Assembly: GCF_027744825.2 (NCBI RefSeq)
Contig: NC_071340.1
Span: 3,653,501 to 3,717,500, forward strand
Reading direction: 5' to 3'
Origin: Synchiropus splendidus
Taxonomy: Eukaryota > Chordata > Actinopteri > Syngnathiformes > Callionymidae
Length of the DNA stretch: 64,000 nucleotides
How positions within the stretch are numbered: position 1 is the first letter of the stretch; each line of letters opens with the position of its first letter. The notes beneath the pieces were generated by a model. The model was not told the origin of the DNA. It ran no database searches and saw nothing but the letters and a program-made list of their open reading frames with translations. The translations under genes were made by a program, and so were the position numbers. Below are positions 1-11,636 of this stretch, in pieces.

Positions 1-560
1 AGTAAATGTTTTCTCTATAGGTGTGGAGGATTGTTAATGCCACTTTCTATTTCAGTCATATAGTGGTTAAAAGTGGACAACGCAGTTCCTGCTGATCCAC
101 AGTGTAGGGTGCACACCATATATGAGGGGTTGTTAACGCCACCTTCTATATCAGCTTACGGTGGCAAAGGCGAGGCCTGCCACCCAGAGTGTAAAATTAC
201 ACTCTACGTATGAGGGGTTGTTAATGCTACATCTTCGCAACCCATTCATTAATTCATTCAGGCTGGATAGACCCCGGGCGTGGCGGTGGCATAGGAAGTC
301 TCATCGGCCGGTCCCGTATGAGGCCCTGGCCATCCGAGATAGCGACAGGACACTGGGCATACCACCTTCCGTCATACCAAAGCAACATCGCCGGTGACAT
401 TGCAGGTGTTTTAGTGCTGTAAAACGTGCATCTCCTTGACGACCGTCTTGCAAAGGAGGCAGCGGTGCAAGTCAGACGTCCGGTATGGGCGGCCATGGTA
501 ATTGCCCGTGGTTCTCAGGTCAGGCCACATTGCAAGGCTGGGGGTTAAGCTTTGTGATCA
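1..560 (+). repeat. DIRS-like terminal repeat, copy in unit 1
   Basis: This stretch matches 37,932-38,545 nearly base for base in order, starting with the same AGTAAATGTTTT motif. It contains two spaced copies of TATGAGGGGTTGT followed by a tract around CATTCATTAATTCATTC. The reverse complement of part of it lies at 28,375-28,742. It is therefore read as the right terminal repeat of the DIRS-like element. The repeat probably extends left of the window. Short reading frames here are not convincing genes. Confidence 0.6.
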
Positions 561-599
561 AGATGACCTCATAGGTGTTCCAGAGTCCCGGGAGGTGTT

Positions 600-1190
600 C
601 TGGACTTCAAGGCTAGCAGGTGGTCCTCTGCCCACCGAGGTAGAGTTAACTATTCGAAATGCAAAATCACCGGTAACACTCAAAGCATATAATGCTAAAT
701 GGGTGTGGACTGCTGTCCGTTGGGTAAACATCCACTGCTAGTCCAGTTCATGCAGGGATTTCGAAGACTCAGACCTCCAGGCGCATCTGCCCCTATGGGG
801 ATCTACAATTGGTATTAAAGTCTCTCTGTGAAGCTCCCTTTGAGCCACTTGGTCAGGCTCCTTTGGAGCTGGTGGCTTAGAGAGCAGCTGTCCTCCTGGT
901 CCTGGCCTCCATCAGGAGGGTTTGGAGAACTATGTGCCAGCTGGGTCCCGCGAGGTTCCTGGAGGTGGTGCATCCTTCGCCATGTGGTCTCCTCTTCTAC
1001 ACGGTCAAGTTCTTGGTCCGTGGGAGAGACCAGCAGGCGAAGAGATGGCTTTGACTCCTGATCTCAACTTTCCTCCCATTTCTGCTACAGTCGGATTATG
1101 GTCAAAGATTGATGGAAATAAGGAACGATTGAAATCTCTCACGAAAGGTCATAGGTAGGGGACCGGTGGCGGTATATCCATCACCATCAT
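600..1190 (+). pseudogene. Tyrosine recombinase fragment of a DIRS-type retrotransposon
   Basis: Broken frames show pieces of a DIRS-type tyrosine recombinase: an N-terminal piece near 640-735 (residues VTLKAYNAKWVW), then FMQGFRRLRPP near 745-780, then a stretch near 830-920 resembling the Leu/Arg-rich segment before the catalytic core. The same pieces occur better preserved at 36,970-37,860. Stops and frameshifts interrupt every frame. The tail, 930-1,190, matches 39,945-40,190 and has no recognisable coding content. The enzyme would integrate the circular cDNA of the element without making target-site duplications. Confidence 0.5.
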
Positions 1191-1199
1191 ATCATCCGT

Positions 1200-4100
1200 C
1201 AACATAATGTTTTCTGTCGGAAATCCAATTTCTCTCACTCTTATCAAACGTTTTCTACACTGTTCACTCAGTGACCAGAAAAGTCTCAGAACTTGAAAAT
1301 GTCAAACCATAGCAGAAAGACTCATTCTAATGAATTCAGGACTAAATCTATATTTCTGAACTTTTTTCAGAGTTGTTAACATTTTCATGGTTTGGTTCCG
1401 AAACCCATAAAAATGCGTTTTCTGCACGCTGCCACAACTTCTCAGGGAAACTTCAAAAAAATGAAATTTTCTTCTCCCACTATAGCAGAAAGGGTCTTAC
1501 TAATAGTTGCACATCAAATCTAAGCTGTCTGAAGTGTTTTTTTAAAGTTAACAACATTTTTATGTTTGGCGTTTCGAAACCCACCTTATCTCAGGCTGAA
1601 AACGCGTTTTCTGCATTCGGCCACAACTTCTCCGCGAAGCTTCAGAACATGAAATTTTCACCTCTCACTATAGCATAAAGGATCTTTCTAGTAGTAAAAG
1701 CACAAATCTAAGCTGTCTGACTTGTTTTTCAAAGGTTATCAACATTTTAATGTTTGCCGTTCCAAAACCCACCTTATCTCAGGCTGAAAAAGTGTTTTCT
1801 GCATTGTGCCATAACTTCTCAGGGAAGCTTCAGAACATGAAATTTTCACCTCCCACTTAAGCAGAAAGGGTCTTTCTAGTAGTTGCAGAACAAATCTAAG
1901 CTGTCTGAACCGTTTTTAGAGGGTTATCAACAATTTTATTTTTGTCGGTCCAAAACCCACTTTCTCTTTGGACGAAAACAAGTTTTACGGACAGTTCACT
2001 CACTGCTCAGCGATGCCCCAGAAGATGAAGTTTTCACCTGCCACTATAGCAGAAAAGGTATTTCTACAAGGTGCAGAACTAACTCAACTTGTCTAAAGTG
2101 ATTTAAGAGAGTTATCAACATTTTTATTTGTGTCGGTCTGTAAACTATCTTTCCTTTGGCTGAAAACGCGTTTTATGCAGTTTACTCACTGCTCAGCGAT
2201 TCCTGAGAACAAGAAAATTTCTCGTGCAACTATAGGAGAAACACTCTTTCTAGGATAATAAACACTAAACCTACATTCGTGAACTGTATTTCAGGGGGTT
2301 ATCAACTTTTTTTTTTTTTTTTCCTGGACAGAAACTCAGCTTATCTCGGGCTGAAAACGTGTTTTCTGCACTGTTCACTCACTGCTTAGTGATGCCTCAG
2401 AACATAAAAGTTTCTCCTGAATTTACAGCAGAAGCGGTCTTTCTAGCAGCTGCAGAACTAATTCAACATGTCTGACGTGATTTCAGAGTGATAACAACAT
2501 TTTTATGTTTGTCGATTCTGAAAACCACTGTCACTCGGGCTGAAAACGCGATTTCTGCACTGTTCACTCACTGCTCATCGATGCCTTAGAACATGAAAAT
2601 TTCTCCTGCAAGTAAAGGAAGAACACTCTTTGTAGTATAATAAACATTAGGCCTACCTTTAGGAAATGTATTTCAGGAGGTTATCAGCTGCTTCTTTTTT
2701 TCCTGTTTAGAAACCGAGTTTCTCTTCGGCTGAAAACTAGTTTTCTGCACTGTTCACTCACTGATCAGAATAGTTTCAGATCCTGAAAATATTACCTGCA
2801 ACTATAGGAAAAATAGTCTTTCTAATATATTCAAGACCAAACCTACATTTCTGAACTGTTTTTGCAGGGTTATCAACAATTTTTTTTTCGTCTGTCCAAA
2901 ACCCACTTTGTCTTAGGCCAAACACACTTTTTATACACTGCTCACTCACTGCTCAGAGATTCCACAGAAGATGAAAATTTCACCTGCCACAATAGCAGAA
3001 AAGGTCTAGGTGCAGAAATAATTCAACGTCTCTGAAGTGGCTTCAGAGAGTTAACATTTTTATGTTGGTCTGAAAACCACAGTGCCTCGGGCTGAATACG
3101 CGTTTTATTATGGACAGAATACCCTCTGAACATTAAATTATCATCTACAATTATAGGAAAACACTCTCTAGTATATACAGCACTCAATCTACCTTTCCGA
3201 ACTGTATTCCAGCGCGTTAGCGACGATTTGATTAATTATTATTATTATTATTTTTTTTTTTTCTGGTATGAAAACCACAATCACTCAGGCTGAAAACGCG
3301 TTTTCTGCACTGTTCACTCACTGCTCAGTGATGCCTCACAACATGAAAATTTCACCAGCAACTATAGGAAAGTGTTTCTAGTATATTCAACACTAAACGT
3401 ACATTTCAGATTTTTTTTTTTTTTTGACTTTTTCTCAGCGATGCCTCAGAACATGAAAATTTCACCTATACTATAGCAGAATCTGCTAAAGTCTTTCTAG
3501 TAGCAGCAGAACTAATTCAACCTCTCTGAAGTGGTTTCAATGAGTCATCAACATTTTAATGTTTGTTGGTCTGAAAACCACAGTCCTTCGGTAGAAAACG
3601 CGTTTTCTGCACTGTTCACTGACTGATCAGAACAGCCTCAGAACAATGAAAATATCAAGTGTAAATATAGCAAAAAGACTATTTCTAGTATATTCAGCAC
3701 TAAATAAAACTTTCTGAACTGTTTTCAAAGCGACAATTTTATATTTTATTTTATGCGTTCACTGCTGTTCACACAGTGCTTAGGCGTGACTGAGAACATG
3801 AAAATTTCAACTGCAACAATAGGAAAAACACTCTTTCTCGTATATTCAGCACTAAATGTACCTTTCTGAACTGTTTATCAGGGGGTTATCAACTTCTTTT
3901 TTCCTGGTCAAAAACCGAGCGTCTCTCAGCCTGAAAACGTGTTTTATGCACTGTTCACTCACTGCTCAGGGATGCCTCAGAACATGAACATTTCACCTGC
4001 CAATATAGTAGCAGGAGTGTTTTTAGTAAGTGCCGAACTAATTCAACTTGTTTGAAGTGGTTTCAGAGAGGTAACAACATTTTCATGTCTATCTGTCTCA

Positions 4101-4590
4101 AAACCACAGTCCCTCGGGCTGAAAACGCGTTTTCTGCAGTGTTCACTCACTGCTCAGCGAAGGCCACAGAACATGACAATTTTACCTGCCAATATCAGCA
4201 GAAAAGGTGTTTTTAGAGGGTGCAGAACTAATTCAACCTGTCTAAGGTGGTTTCAGAGAGTTATCAAGATTTTTATTTTTGTCGGTCTGAAAACCACCTT
4301 TTCTTGAGCTGAATACGCGTTTTCTGCTCTCTTCACTCACTGCTCAGGCATTACTCACAACATGAAAATTTCACCTGCAACGATAGGATAAACACTCTTT
4401 CTCATATATTCAACATTAAACCTACATTTCTGAACGGTATTTCAGGTGGTTAACTTTTTTTTTCTGGTCTGAATACCAGCTTTTGACGGGCTGAAAAGGC
4501 GTTTTCTGCACTGTTCACTGACTGAATGGAAAAGCTTCTGAACATGAAAATATCACATACAACTATAGGAAAAACAGCCTTTCCAGTGTG
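1200..4590 (+). repeat. Satellite array, forward orientation
   Basis: Tandem, diverged monomers of roughly 185 bp. Each carries a core of the form GCTGAAAACGCGTTTT followed by CTGCACTGTTCACTCACTG, then CAGAACATGAAAATTTC. Two monomer kinds tend to alternate: one with CAACTATAGGAAAAAC and TATTCAACACTAAAC, the other with CCACTATAGCAGAAA and GCAGAACTAATTCAAC, so the higher-order unit is about 370 bp. Poly-T tracts vary in length between monomers. Open frames in the array follow the repeat and are not genes. Confidence 0.85.
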
Positions 4591-6420
4591 ACGCCCACTT
4601 ATGAGTGGTCACAGAGTGTGTGTTAGATGTCATTTAATTGTTCAGCATGGAGTTGATTAACCGGCAGGTATATGATTAGGTCAGTAGAGGGCAGGATAGG
4701 ACAGAGGTTGGGCATTGAAGATGCGTGGGTAAATAGGAAGTGACATTTTTTCATTACTTTTCTCACCATCGAAAAATGTGGAAGCCTCACGTGAATCTGT
4801 CCACTTTTTGTTTCAGGTTAGTTGATTATATGGTTGTCATATCAGAATATAGTTTTTTGTGATTGCATTGTACAGTAGTTTTGTCGACCAAAGTGGCTTC
4901 AGGAGAGTGCAAGGACCGTGTTTTGTTCCATGAAAGCGAATAATTACATTGCACTGAGGTCCTGGTTCAACCGTTCAAACGAGAAAATCGAATGTATCAT
5001 CTATATAAATACTCATCACATCTGTGACACTGAGTTTCAAACAAGATAAATATGATTTTACGGGATGTAAGGCAGTAAAATGATTATTTTGCAAAATGTT
5101 TAAAAGAGTAATTTACAATCATAAGAATCAAGTGTTTACATTGTACAAAAACTTTATCATTTAAATGTAAAATCAGAGCGAAATACATGTCATGTTCTAC
5201 TTTTATTTGAATTGTTTGATAAAAACAGATGGAAATGTGAAGTGCAAACGTCATTGACATGATTCAGAACGACAGCTTGTTAAGCAGATGTGATCTGCAG
5301 CAGCAGGGTCATTAGCACGTCTTGTTTACTTCTCACTCGGTCTACAGCAGCATTTCCTGCCTATAGGACTGTGGATTTCCTGTCAGCAGACCCCACGCCC
5401 AACACAAATGAAGCTCCATCCATCAACATGTAGAAACGCCGGAGGGAAAAAAGTGCAGATGAAAACTGCTCCCACAAACTACTGCTTCATGTTTTCCATT
5501 GCCAATATGCAAACGTCACTGTGATGCAAGCTTGGTCGGCTGCGTCAGGGGCCTCATCACCGGGGGCCCAAAAACGCAGTTTATCTCCATGCTGCCTCCC
5601 AAGTCATCAGACTAGAGACGCTTAAAAGGGCCAATATGCAGCAGCCGGTAAATGATGTGTTTCATGGGTGGTTTTTGAAGAGTTGATTAACCGGCAGGTA
5701 TATAATTCGGTCAGTAGAGGGAAGGGTAGGACAGAGGTTGGGCATTGAAGATGTGTGGGTAAATAGGAGGTGACACTTTTTTTCATTGCTTTTCTCACCA
5801 TCGACAAATGTGGAAGCCTCGTATGACTCTGTCCACATTCTGTTTCAGGTTAGTCAAATCCATTTTTTTATAATGTTTGTTCCACTTGGGATTGACTGAT
5901 TCTGAGTCTGAGTGTGAGGATGGTGATTCAGTTTTTAAGTATACTGTTTTTCCTTCGTACGTTGAGTTCTCTCTGTGTAGATGTGGCGCTTGTAAGCTAA
6001 TACTGACAACCGACGTTGACATGGCACGGGTGATTGAGTTGTGTGGAGTTCAGTTTGCTTGTGGTGAATAACGGTGTTTGGTAAAAAGTAAGGTTTTATT
6101 ATTTCTCAACACTAGCCAAAAGGTTTAATGGCAGAATTATACATTCAGATGAAAAGCAATTATGCATGTGGTTCATGATGTCTGACAGTTGTTGTATGAC
6201 AAAGTGAGATGTTTGTGAGTGATGTTTCAGAAAGACATTTAATTGTGGTGTGGGTTACCACAATAAAAAAACATAATCCCTTGGATTACTTTTCTCACCA
6301 TCGACAAATGTGGAAGCCGTGTGTGACTGTCCGCATTTTGTTTCAGACGGCATTCTACTGACCACATTAAGACACCACTTTTTAACTGTGGACAAGGTCA
6401 CAGTATTCAGACCTGTTACA
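4590..6420. other. Spacer between satellite and DIRS-like 5' sequence, with internal direct repeats
   Basis: A block of about 190 bp containing GAGTTGATTAACCGGCAGG and a TATATAA-like string occurs at 4,645-4,835 and again at 5,680-5,860. It occurs once in the other unit (42,310-42,500). Between the two copies lie about 850 bp of AT-rich sequence that is absent from the other unit. A shorter module ending in TTTCAG recurs near 6,287-6,345. A frame at about 5,874-6,071 encodes a Cys-rich peptide but has no ATG start. No gene is assigned. Confidence 0.5.
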
Positions 6421-7385
6421 GATGCATAGTTTTAGATAGAAGTTTTCTTCCTACGCTTTTAGATGGAGCAGAGGTGAGAGCAGTCGACTGGTCTCTCCAA
6501 GATGAGCAGCAATGATCAGCACGGCTATGATTTGGACAGCTGGGATAACCCCGCCCCTTCGACAAGCGACGGTGTTCCCCCCCCCCGGGGCAGCGGCTGT
6601 GTGAGGAGGAGGCGCCACGAGCGGAGAACCACGCCGACGGACTGTTGAAACTCAAAATCTCTGTAGAGTGAGAAAGGATCTGTGATGGATGAGCCGGTCC
6701 ATGGAGCACAAAAAGAGCGCAATGATGTTCTCAAGCGCTGTGAGCTGGTTGCCGACGGCGTAAACACCATTCCACTGCGCAATGGAGACTCTGTCAGCGG
6801 TGGGTGGGATGGTCACCCCTCAGGGGGGAGGTCGAGCTCCCGGGGCGAACACATCAGGCATGGCGCATGACGGCTGAGTGAGCGGGAACGGTGAGCCGCC
6901 AATCCAAACCCTCCACCAGGCAGTAAGCTCCGTACCTGACCAAGTGCGGTCCTAGTGGGAGTGGAGTGTAAGGACCGTGCCAGGAATAGTCCGGATTTCT
7001 TCCAGTTGTGGGCAGACAACATGCGGTCCTGCCCTTGGTGTAGTCTCGCCATCCAACGCCAGCTGGCCGTTAGTGAAGTGGTATGATTCTTGAGCTGCCG
7101 GTGGAGAGAGAGCTCAACTTTGATACGACGGAGGCGGATGACATGAGGCGCAGGAGAAGATCAAGCGGGAACGTGCTTGATTCCACCACACGGAACTCAT
7201 CCAACTCTGGGAAGTCTCCAGACGCACCTCATAGAAGCGCCTGGCTCTCGTCAAACTCATCCCATGGCTTGGAAGCAGGAAATGTGGATGGAATGAAAAC
7301 GGTTTGGCTGCTTGTAGCCCAGTCGCAGCGCCCTATTCGTAGAGGTTTAGTGTTGAATATACGAGAAAGTTTTTTTTTCCTATAG
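6420..7385 (-). pseudogene. DIRS-like 5' region (possible gag remnant), inverted
   Basis: The sequence matches 43,045-43,940 in the same orientation and, as reverse complement, 30,716-31,012 plus 34,132-34,660 of the central DIRS element. The central copy places it upstream of the reverse transcriptase, so it should be the gag-containing 5' part. Reverse-strand frames include residues such as PWDEFDE, but stops break every frame. A related but distinct copy lies at 9,940-10,430. Calling it gag rests on position, not on a domain I recognise. Confidence 0.4.
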
Positions 7386-8510
7386 TTGCAGGTGAAACTT
7401 TCATGTTCTGAGGCATTGCTGAGCAGTGAGTGAACAGTGCAGAAAATGCGTTTTCAGCCCGAGGGATTGTGTTTTTTTGTCCGACAAACATAAAAATGTT
7501 GATAACTCTGTGAAACTACTTCAGACAGGTTGAATTTGTCCTCAGCTACGACAAAGACGCCTTCTGCTATAGTTGCAGGTGATGTTTTCATGTTCTGAGG
7601 CTTTTCTGATCAGTGAGTGACCAGTACAGAATATGCATTTTTAGCCTGAGAGAAGCTGGGTTTCGGACTGTCAAAAATACAATAGTTGATAACCCTCTAA
7701 AAACAGTTCAGAAATGTAGGTTTAGTGTTGAATATGCTAGAGAGAGTGTTTTCCCTATAGTTGCAGGAGAAAAAACGTTTTGCCTGTAGTTGCAGGTGAT
7801 ATTTTCATCTTCTGAGTCCCGCCTAAGCAGAGCAGAAAACACGTATTCAGCCCACGAAAAGGTGGTTTTCAGACCAACAAGGATTAAAATGTTGATTACT
7901 TTCTGAAACCACACAGAGAGGTTTAATTAGTTCTGCTGCTACAAGAAATAACGCTTCTGCTATACAGTCAGGTGAAATTTTCATGTTCTGAGGCATCGCT
8001 GAGCAGTGACTGAACTGTGCAGAAAACGCGTTTTCAGCCCGAGAGAGGCTTGGTTTCTGACGAGGAAAAAAAAATATTGTTGATTACACCATGAAAATAG
8101 TCCAGAAACGTGGATTTAGTGCCGAATATACTCGAAAGAGCCTTTTTCCAACAGTCGCAGCTGATATTTTCATGTTCTGGCACTATTCTGAGCAGTGAAT
8201 GAACAGTGCAGAAAACGGGTTTTCACCTGAGTGAGGATGGTTTTCAGAATCGACAAACATAAAAATGTTATCACTCTGCAACCACTTCAGAAATGTTGAA
8301 TTAGTTCAGCACCTGCTAGTATGACCACTCTAGCTATAGTGCCAGGTGAAATTTTAATGTTCTGAGACAGCCCTGAGCAGAGAGTAAACAGTGCATAAAA
8401 CGCGTTTTCAGCCCGTGGGACCTGTACCTTTCAGACCAACAAACATAAAAATGTTGATAACTCTCTGAAACCACTTCGGAGACATTGAATTTGTTCTGCA
8501 GCTACGAGAC
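7385..8510 (-). repeat. Satellite array, reverse orientation
   Basis: Same monomer family as 1,200-4,590, on the opposite strand. It shows repeated GAAATTTTCATGTTCTGAGGC and CAGTGAGTGAACAGTGCAGAAAACGCG. About six diverged monomers are visible. The array abuts a truncated DIRS reverse transcriptase at about 8,515, and the same junction occurs near 45,478. Confidence 0.85.
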
Positions 8511-8514
8511 AGTC

Positions 8515-9060
8515 CCCTTCTGCTAAGCTGGTGTGCGCTCATGACTCCTGTTTGGACTCTGGCTAGAATCAAAAAGGAGTCCAAGTACGTCAGAATCCGC
8601 AGACCCTGTCTCCTTAGTGGTTTGAGCCACTCCTCCACGCACTTGGCAAAAAAACGAGGCACTCGACACTAGAGACCGTGTTGTGGAAGTAGGCCTCTGC
8701 AAGATCTATGGAGGTCATCCACTCTCACACTCTGACACACTCCAGGAGTCTCCTGGTAGTCCGGAACCGCTGTCTGGTCATGAGTTGGTTGAGGAGACTG
8801 AGATCCAGAACAGGTGTCCACTCTCCTGTCTTCTTGGGTTCCAGAAAGTACCCGGAGTAAAACCCAGTGTAGGAGGATCGCTTAGGAACTAACTCGATTA
8901 TTCCCATTGTCAGGAGAGCGCGGTCCTCCTCCATCAGACATGACAGCTGGTTCTCTGAGTTCATTCAGGTCCATGTGGTGACGCAGAACCTGGGGGTTGA
9001 CTGTAAAACTGAAGGACGTGTCAATGACCGTGTATTTTCTCGATCCATATGGGCAGGTGA
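8515..9060 (-). pseudogene. DIRS-type reverse transcriptase fragment
   Basis: The reverse strand shows reverse-transcriptase blocks of the DIRS family: an upstream block near 8,725-8,964 with GFYSGYFLEPKKTGEW and VLDLSLLNQ, then FAKCVEEWLKPLRRQG and the catalytic block at about 8,560-8,650. In that block the expected YLDD reads YLDS, so the second catalytic Asp is lost. The blocks sit in different frames, and the gene stops at the satellite junction just after the catalytic block. The better copy is at 35,440-36,200. Confidence 0.6.
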
Positions 9061-9940
9061 GGAGACAGGCGCTTTCAGTTCGGAAGATATTCTGTCAAGA
9101 CGCATGCCCAGAGCACAAGAACAGACCCGGCCTCCGGGGCGGGTCTAGGACGAAAGGGTCGTCGGTGCACAGCGCCCTCTCCTCTGGGGACTTCAAGTCC
9201 CGCTGGTTCTTCAAAAACAGACTCACTTTTGTCAGCTGAGCCGTCAGAGGAATTCGGTTCCCCAAACTTGCAGTGTACCTTGATCTGACACTGCAATTCT
9301 CCTAAGATGTACACCCGAGGGACTGGCCCAATCATCCTCAGAAAGAGATGACTCTGTAGATGACGATGTCCTACCTGCCTCTGAGAGGTTTGCAGGGCTG
9401 CAGAGAACAGAATCACAGACACACATCCTATCAGACGTTGCACGAGGGAGCTGAGAACCGAGCATGTCTGGCACGCTGCGCCTACTCAGTGTTCCTCTGA
9501 AGTGGTGACTTTCGCGGCCCTGTGGCGACCCCTGCTAAAAACTGGCGAGTCTGAGGAATAAGAAGAGTTAATGGCAGAATTGAAACTCCCCTGACTTTTG
9601 GCTGGTACCAGGATCTTTTGAGAGACGGGAAAGAGTTATTTGATGTCTGTGCTTCATATTGTGGCGAATCTGAGGAAAAACATAACGTCTTGGCTCCAGA
9701 AACTTCCCCAGGGACAGTTCTGGCGTCAGGTATAAGGAGGCAGAGAGCCTGTTACTATACTGCTCGGTCTCCTGAGACGATGTCAAACAAAAACTAATTT
9801 TTGAAGCCGGAGTTCGGACTGACTGGAGCCGGAAGAGAATTTGGCGAGTGAGAAACCTTTATTTTGGGCAGAGAAGAAACAGACCCGATACCAAAGTAAT
9901 GCATCTTTTTTTCCAAGTTCGACTTTGGTTTAGATGCATA
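9060..9940 (-). pseudogene. DIRS-like region upstream of the reverse transcriptase
   Basis: Reverse complement of about 34,700-35,440 in the central DIRS element and direct match to 45,950-46,855 in the other unit. The frame at 9,075-9,443 reads 122 codons and contains RVYILGELQCQIKV and KNQRDLKFPEEWALC-like blocks that recur in all three copies. This is probably the stretch joining gag to the polymerase. Several frames are closed by stops. No known domain was recognised. Confidence 0.4.
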
Positions 9941-10430
9941 CTTTTAGATACAAAGTTCTTCCTATGCTTTTGGAGGGAGCAGAGGTGAGAGCAGCCGACT
10001 GGTCTATCCAAGAGGAGCGGCGATGATCAGCGCGGCTATTATACGGCTGTTCCCCAAAGCCGGCGGCTGTGTGTGGAGGAGGCCCCGCGAGCAGAGCACC
10101 ACGGCGGCGGACTGTTATGTCTCCAAAATCTCTGGTGGACTCCATGGAGCTCTTAAAGAGCGCGATGATGATGACGACAGCATAGACACAATTCTACTGA
10201 GCGATGGTGGCTCTGTCAGCGCCGGGTGGGATGGTCACTCCTCATGGGGGAGGTCAAGTTCCAGGGGCGAGGGCATCGCGCATTACGGCTGATTGAGAGG
10301 GAACGCTGCGCTGCAAATCCAAGCCCTCCACCTATTAAGCTCCGTACCTGAACACGTGCGGTCCTTCTGTGGAGTGTCAGAACTGCGCTGGGAATAGTCC
10401 GGATTGAATTGGACTAGAAGCGGATGTTTA
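9940..10430 (-). repeat. Second DIRS-like 5' segment
   Basis: Related to 6,420-7,000 and 46,850-47,345. The shared track runs from AGATACAAAGTTCTTCC through GCAGAGGTGAGAGCAG to the CGCCGGG-type end near the gag-like region. The reverse complement is present at 34,140-34,660. It contains no intact gene. Confidence 0.45.
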
Positions 10431-10434
10431 CCTA

Positions 10435-11215
10435 ACAGACGGCAGTTCACATCCATTTGGCATTATATGCTTTGAGTGTTGCGGGTGCTTTAGCATTTCG
10501 AATAGTGAACTGCACTTAGGGGGCAGAGGACTGCCTGCTAGCCTTGAAGTAGTCATGCCCCAGCATCAGAGTTCTTAATAGAGTAATTTCTGCCCCGTGT
10601 TACAGGACTGTTTGGGAGGCAGGCAGGCTCCAGGGACAGCTGGACACAAACATATTCCAGGGATATTACACCAGCCTTTCTACTTCACTGGAAGTGCCAG
10701 GGCACTCCGCAAAATGTGATCGTGAAATTACAGAGGCGTGAGTGACTGACTCTGTCATTGTGAAATTACAGCCGGAGCCGGCGCATCTGCCACAACAAGA
10801 GAAGAAGCTTGAGACTTGAAGAGGTGCGGAGCGGCTCATCTGGACCACGGAAACTTCAGGCAGGACTGAGGTCTCGTCGCAGTCACGGGAGAGACTTGTC
10901 TCATCACCACAGCAGTGGATTTAACCGCAGGAGACTCGGCGCTTGTGGAGCTCCGTACGTGGACATCGGGACTTCGGCAGCTTCCCCCGGGGCAGTCGGC
11001 TGACCGGAGGAAATTTCTGTTTGTGCGGAAATTTGTTTTAAATAAAAGCATTGCTTGGAGCATAGTATTTGCGTTTTTTTTTTTTTTTTTTTTTTTAATT
11101 ATTATTATTCATATTGAATTCGCTCCTTCCAGTGCCTCGGCCTCGAGCGCTCCACTGGGCCTGGTAGCCTGGGGCCCTGTCCGTGAACCTGGCGACACTG
11201 CACAATGATGGTCCG
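10435..11215 (+). repeat. LTR-like repeat, copy 1
   Basis: Shared with 47,346-48,018 and, in part, with 28,075-28,240. The common part runs from TGTGAAATTACAG through GGAGCCGGCGCATCTG to CTGGACCACGGAAAC. An AATAAA signal sits near 11,041, followed by a T-rich tract (11,073-11,097) and a GC-rich tail that ends ...GCGACACTGCACA. An upstream unit, polyadenylation signal and short GC-rich tail fit an LTR, but no flanking gag, primer-binding site or target duplication was found, so the class is uncertain. Confidence 0.4.
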
Positions 11216-11636
11216 GACATTTGATTCGTTCTCCCAAGTGGGTTGAAGAGACACGCCCTGTGGTAGCCAAAGCTGAAAGGAATACACACAGGATGTATCA
11301 ACACAGCAGGTTTTATGCACGGTTCCAACTTCCAACAAACCGGATGGTGACACGGCAACATAACAAGAGCGCCCCCAAGTTGTGACCCCAAATAATCCCA
11401 TGACACGTCATAACATCTCGTCTCCCTCAAAATGTTCACGTCTTCCAACTTCACTCCCAAAACTCTTGTCCCCAAATAAGTCTAAAACTTAAGTCTAAAA
11501 TAAAATAATAAAATAGTCATAAAATAGTGTGGAACTTAAACGACGAAACCAAAACAAAACAAAACAAAAACATGCCTATTTATGCTAAAGAATAAGAAAA
11601 TAGCAACCAACTTGGCCTAAAGGCCTTTTATCTATT
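11216..11636. other. Unassigned spacer
   Basis: I see no gene here. The stretch is A-rich towards the right, with AAAACAAAACAAAACAAAAAC near 11,550-11,570. A 126-codon reverse-strand frame overlaps the LTR-like tail and shows no domain. Confidence 0.4.

Noticed and set aside
1373..2101. Open frames of 70-100 codons in the satellite
   Set aside because: They follow the 185-bp period and shift with every indel; no domain and no conservation between arrays.
5874..6071. Cys-rich frame (CRCGACKL, ELCGVQFACGE) superficially like a small zinc-binding oncoprotein domain, repeated at 42,509-42,706
   Set aside because: Neither copy has an ATG, and comparing the two shows about 13 amino-acid changes against about 2 silent ones, the reverse of what conservation of a protein would give. 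The cysteine spacing is also incomplete.
11095..11475. 126- and 98-codon reverse frames over the LTR-like tail
   Set aside because: They begin in GC-rich repeat sequence shared with 47,346-48,018, where the frame is not kept.
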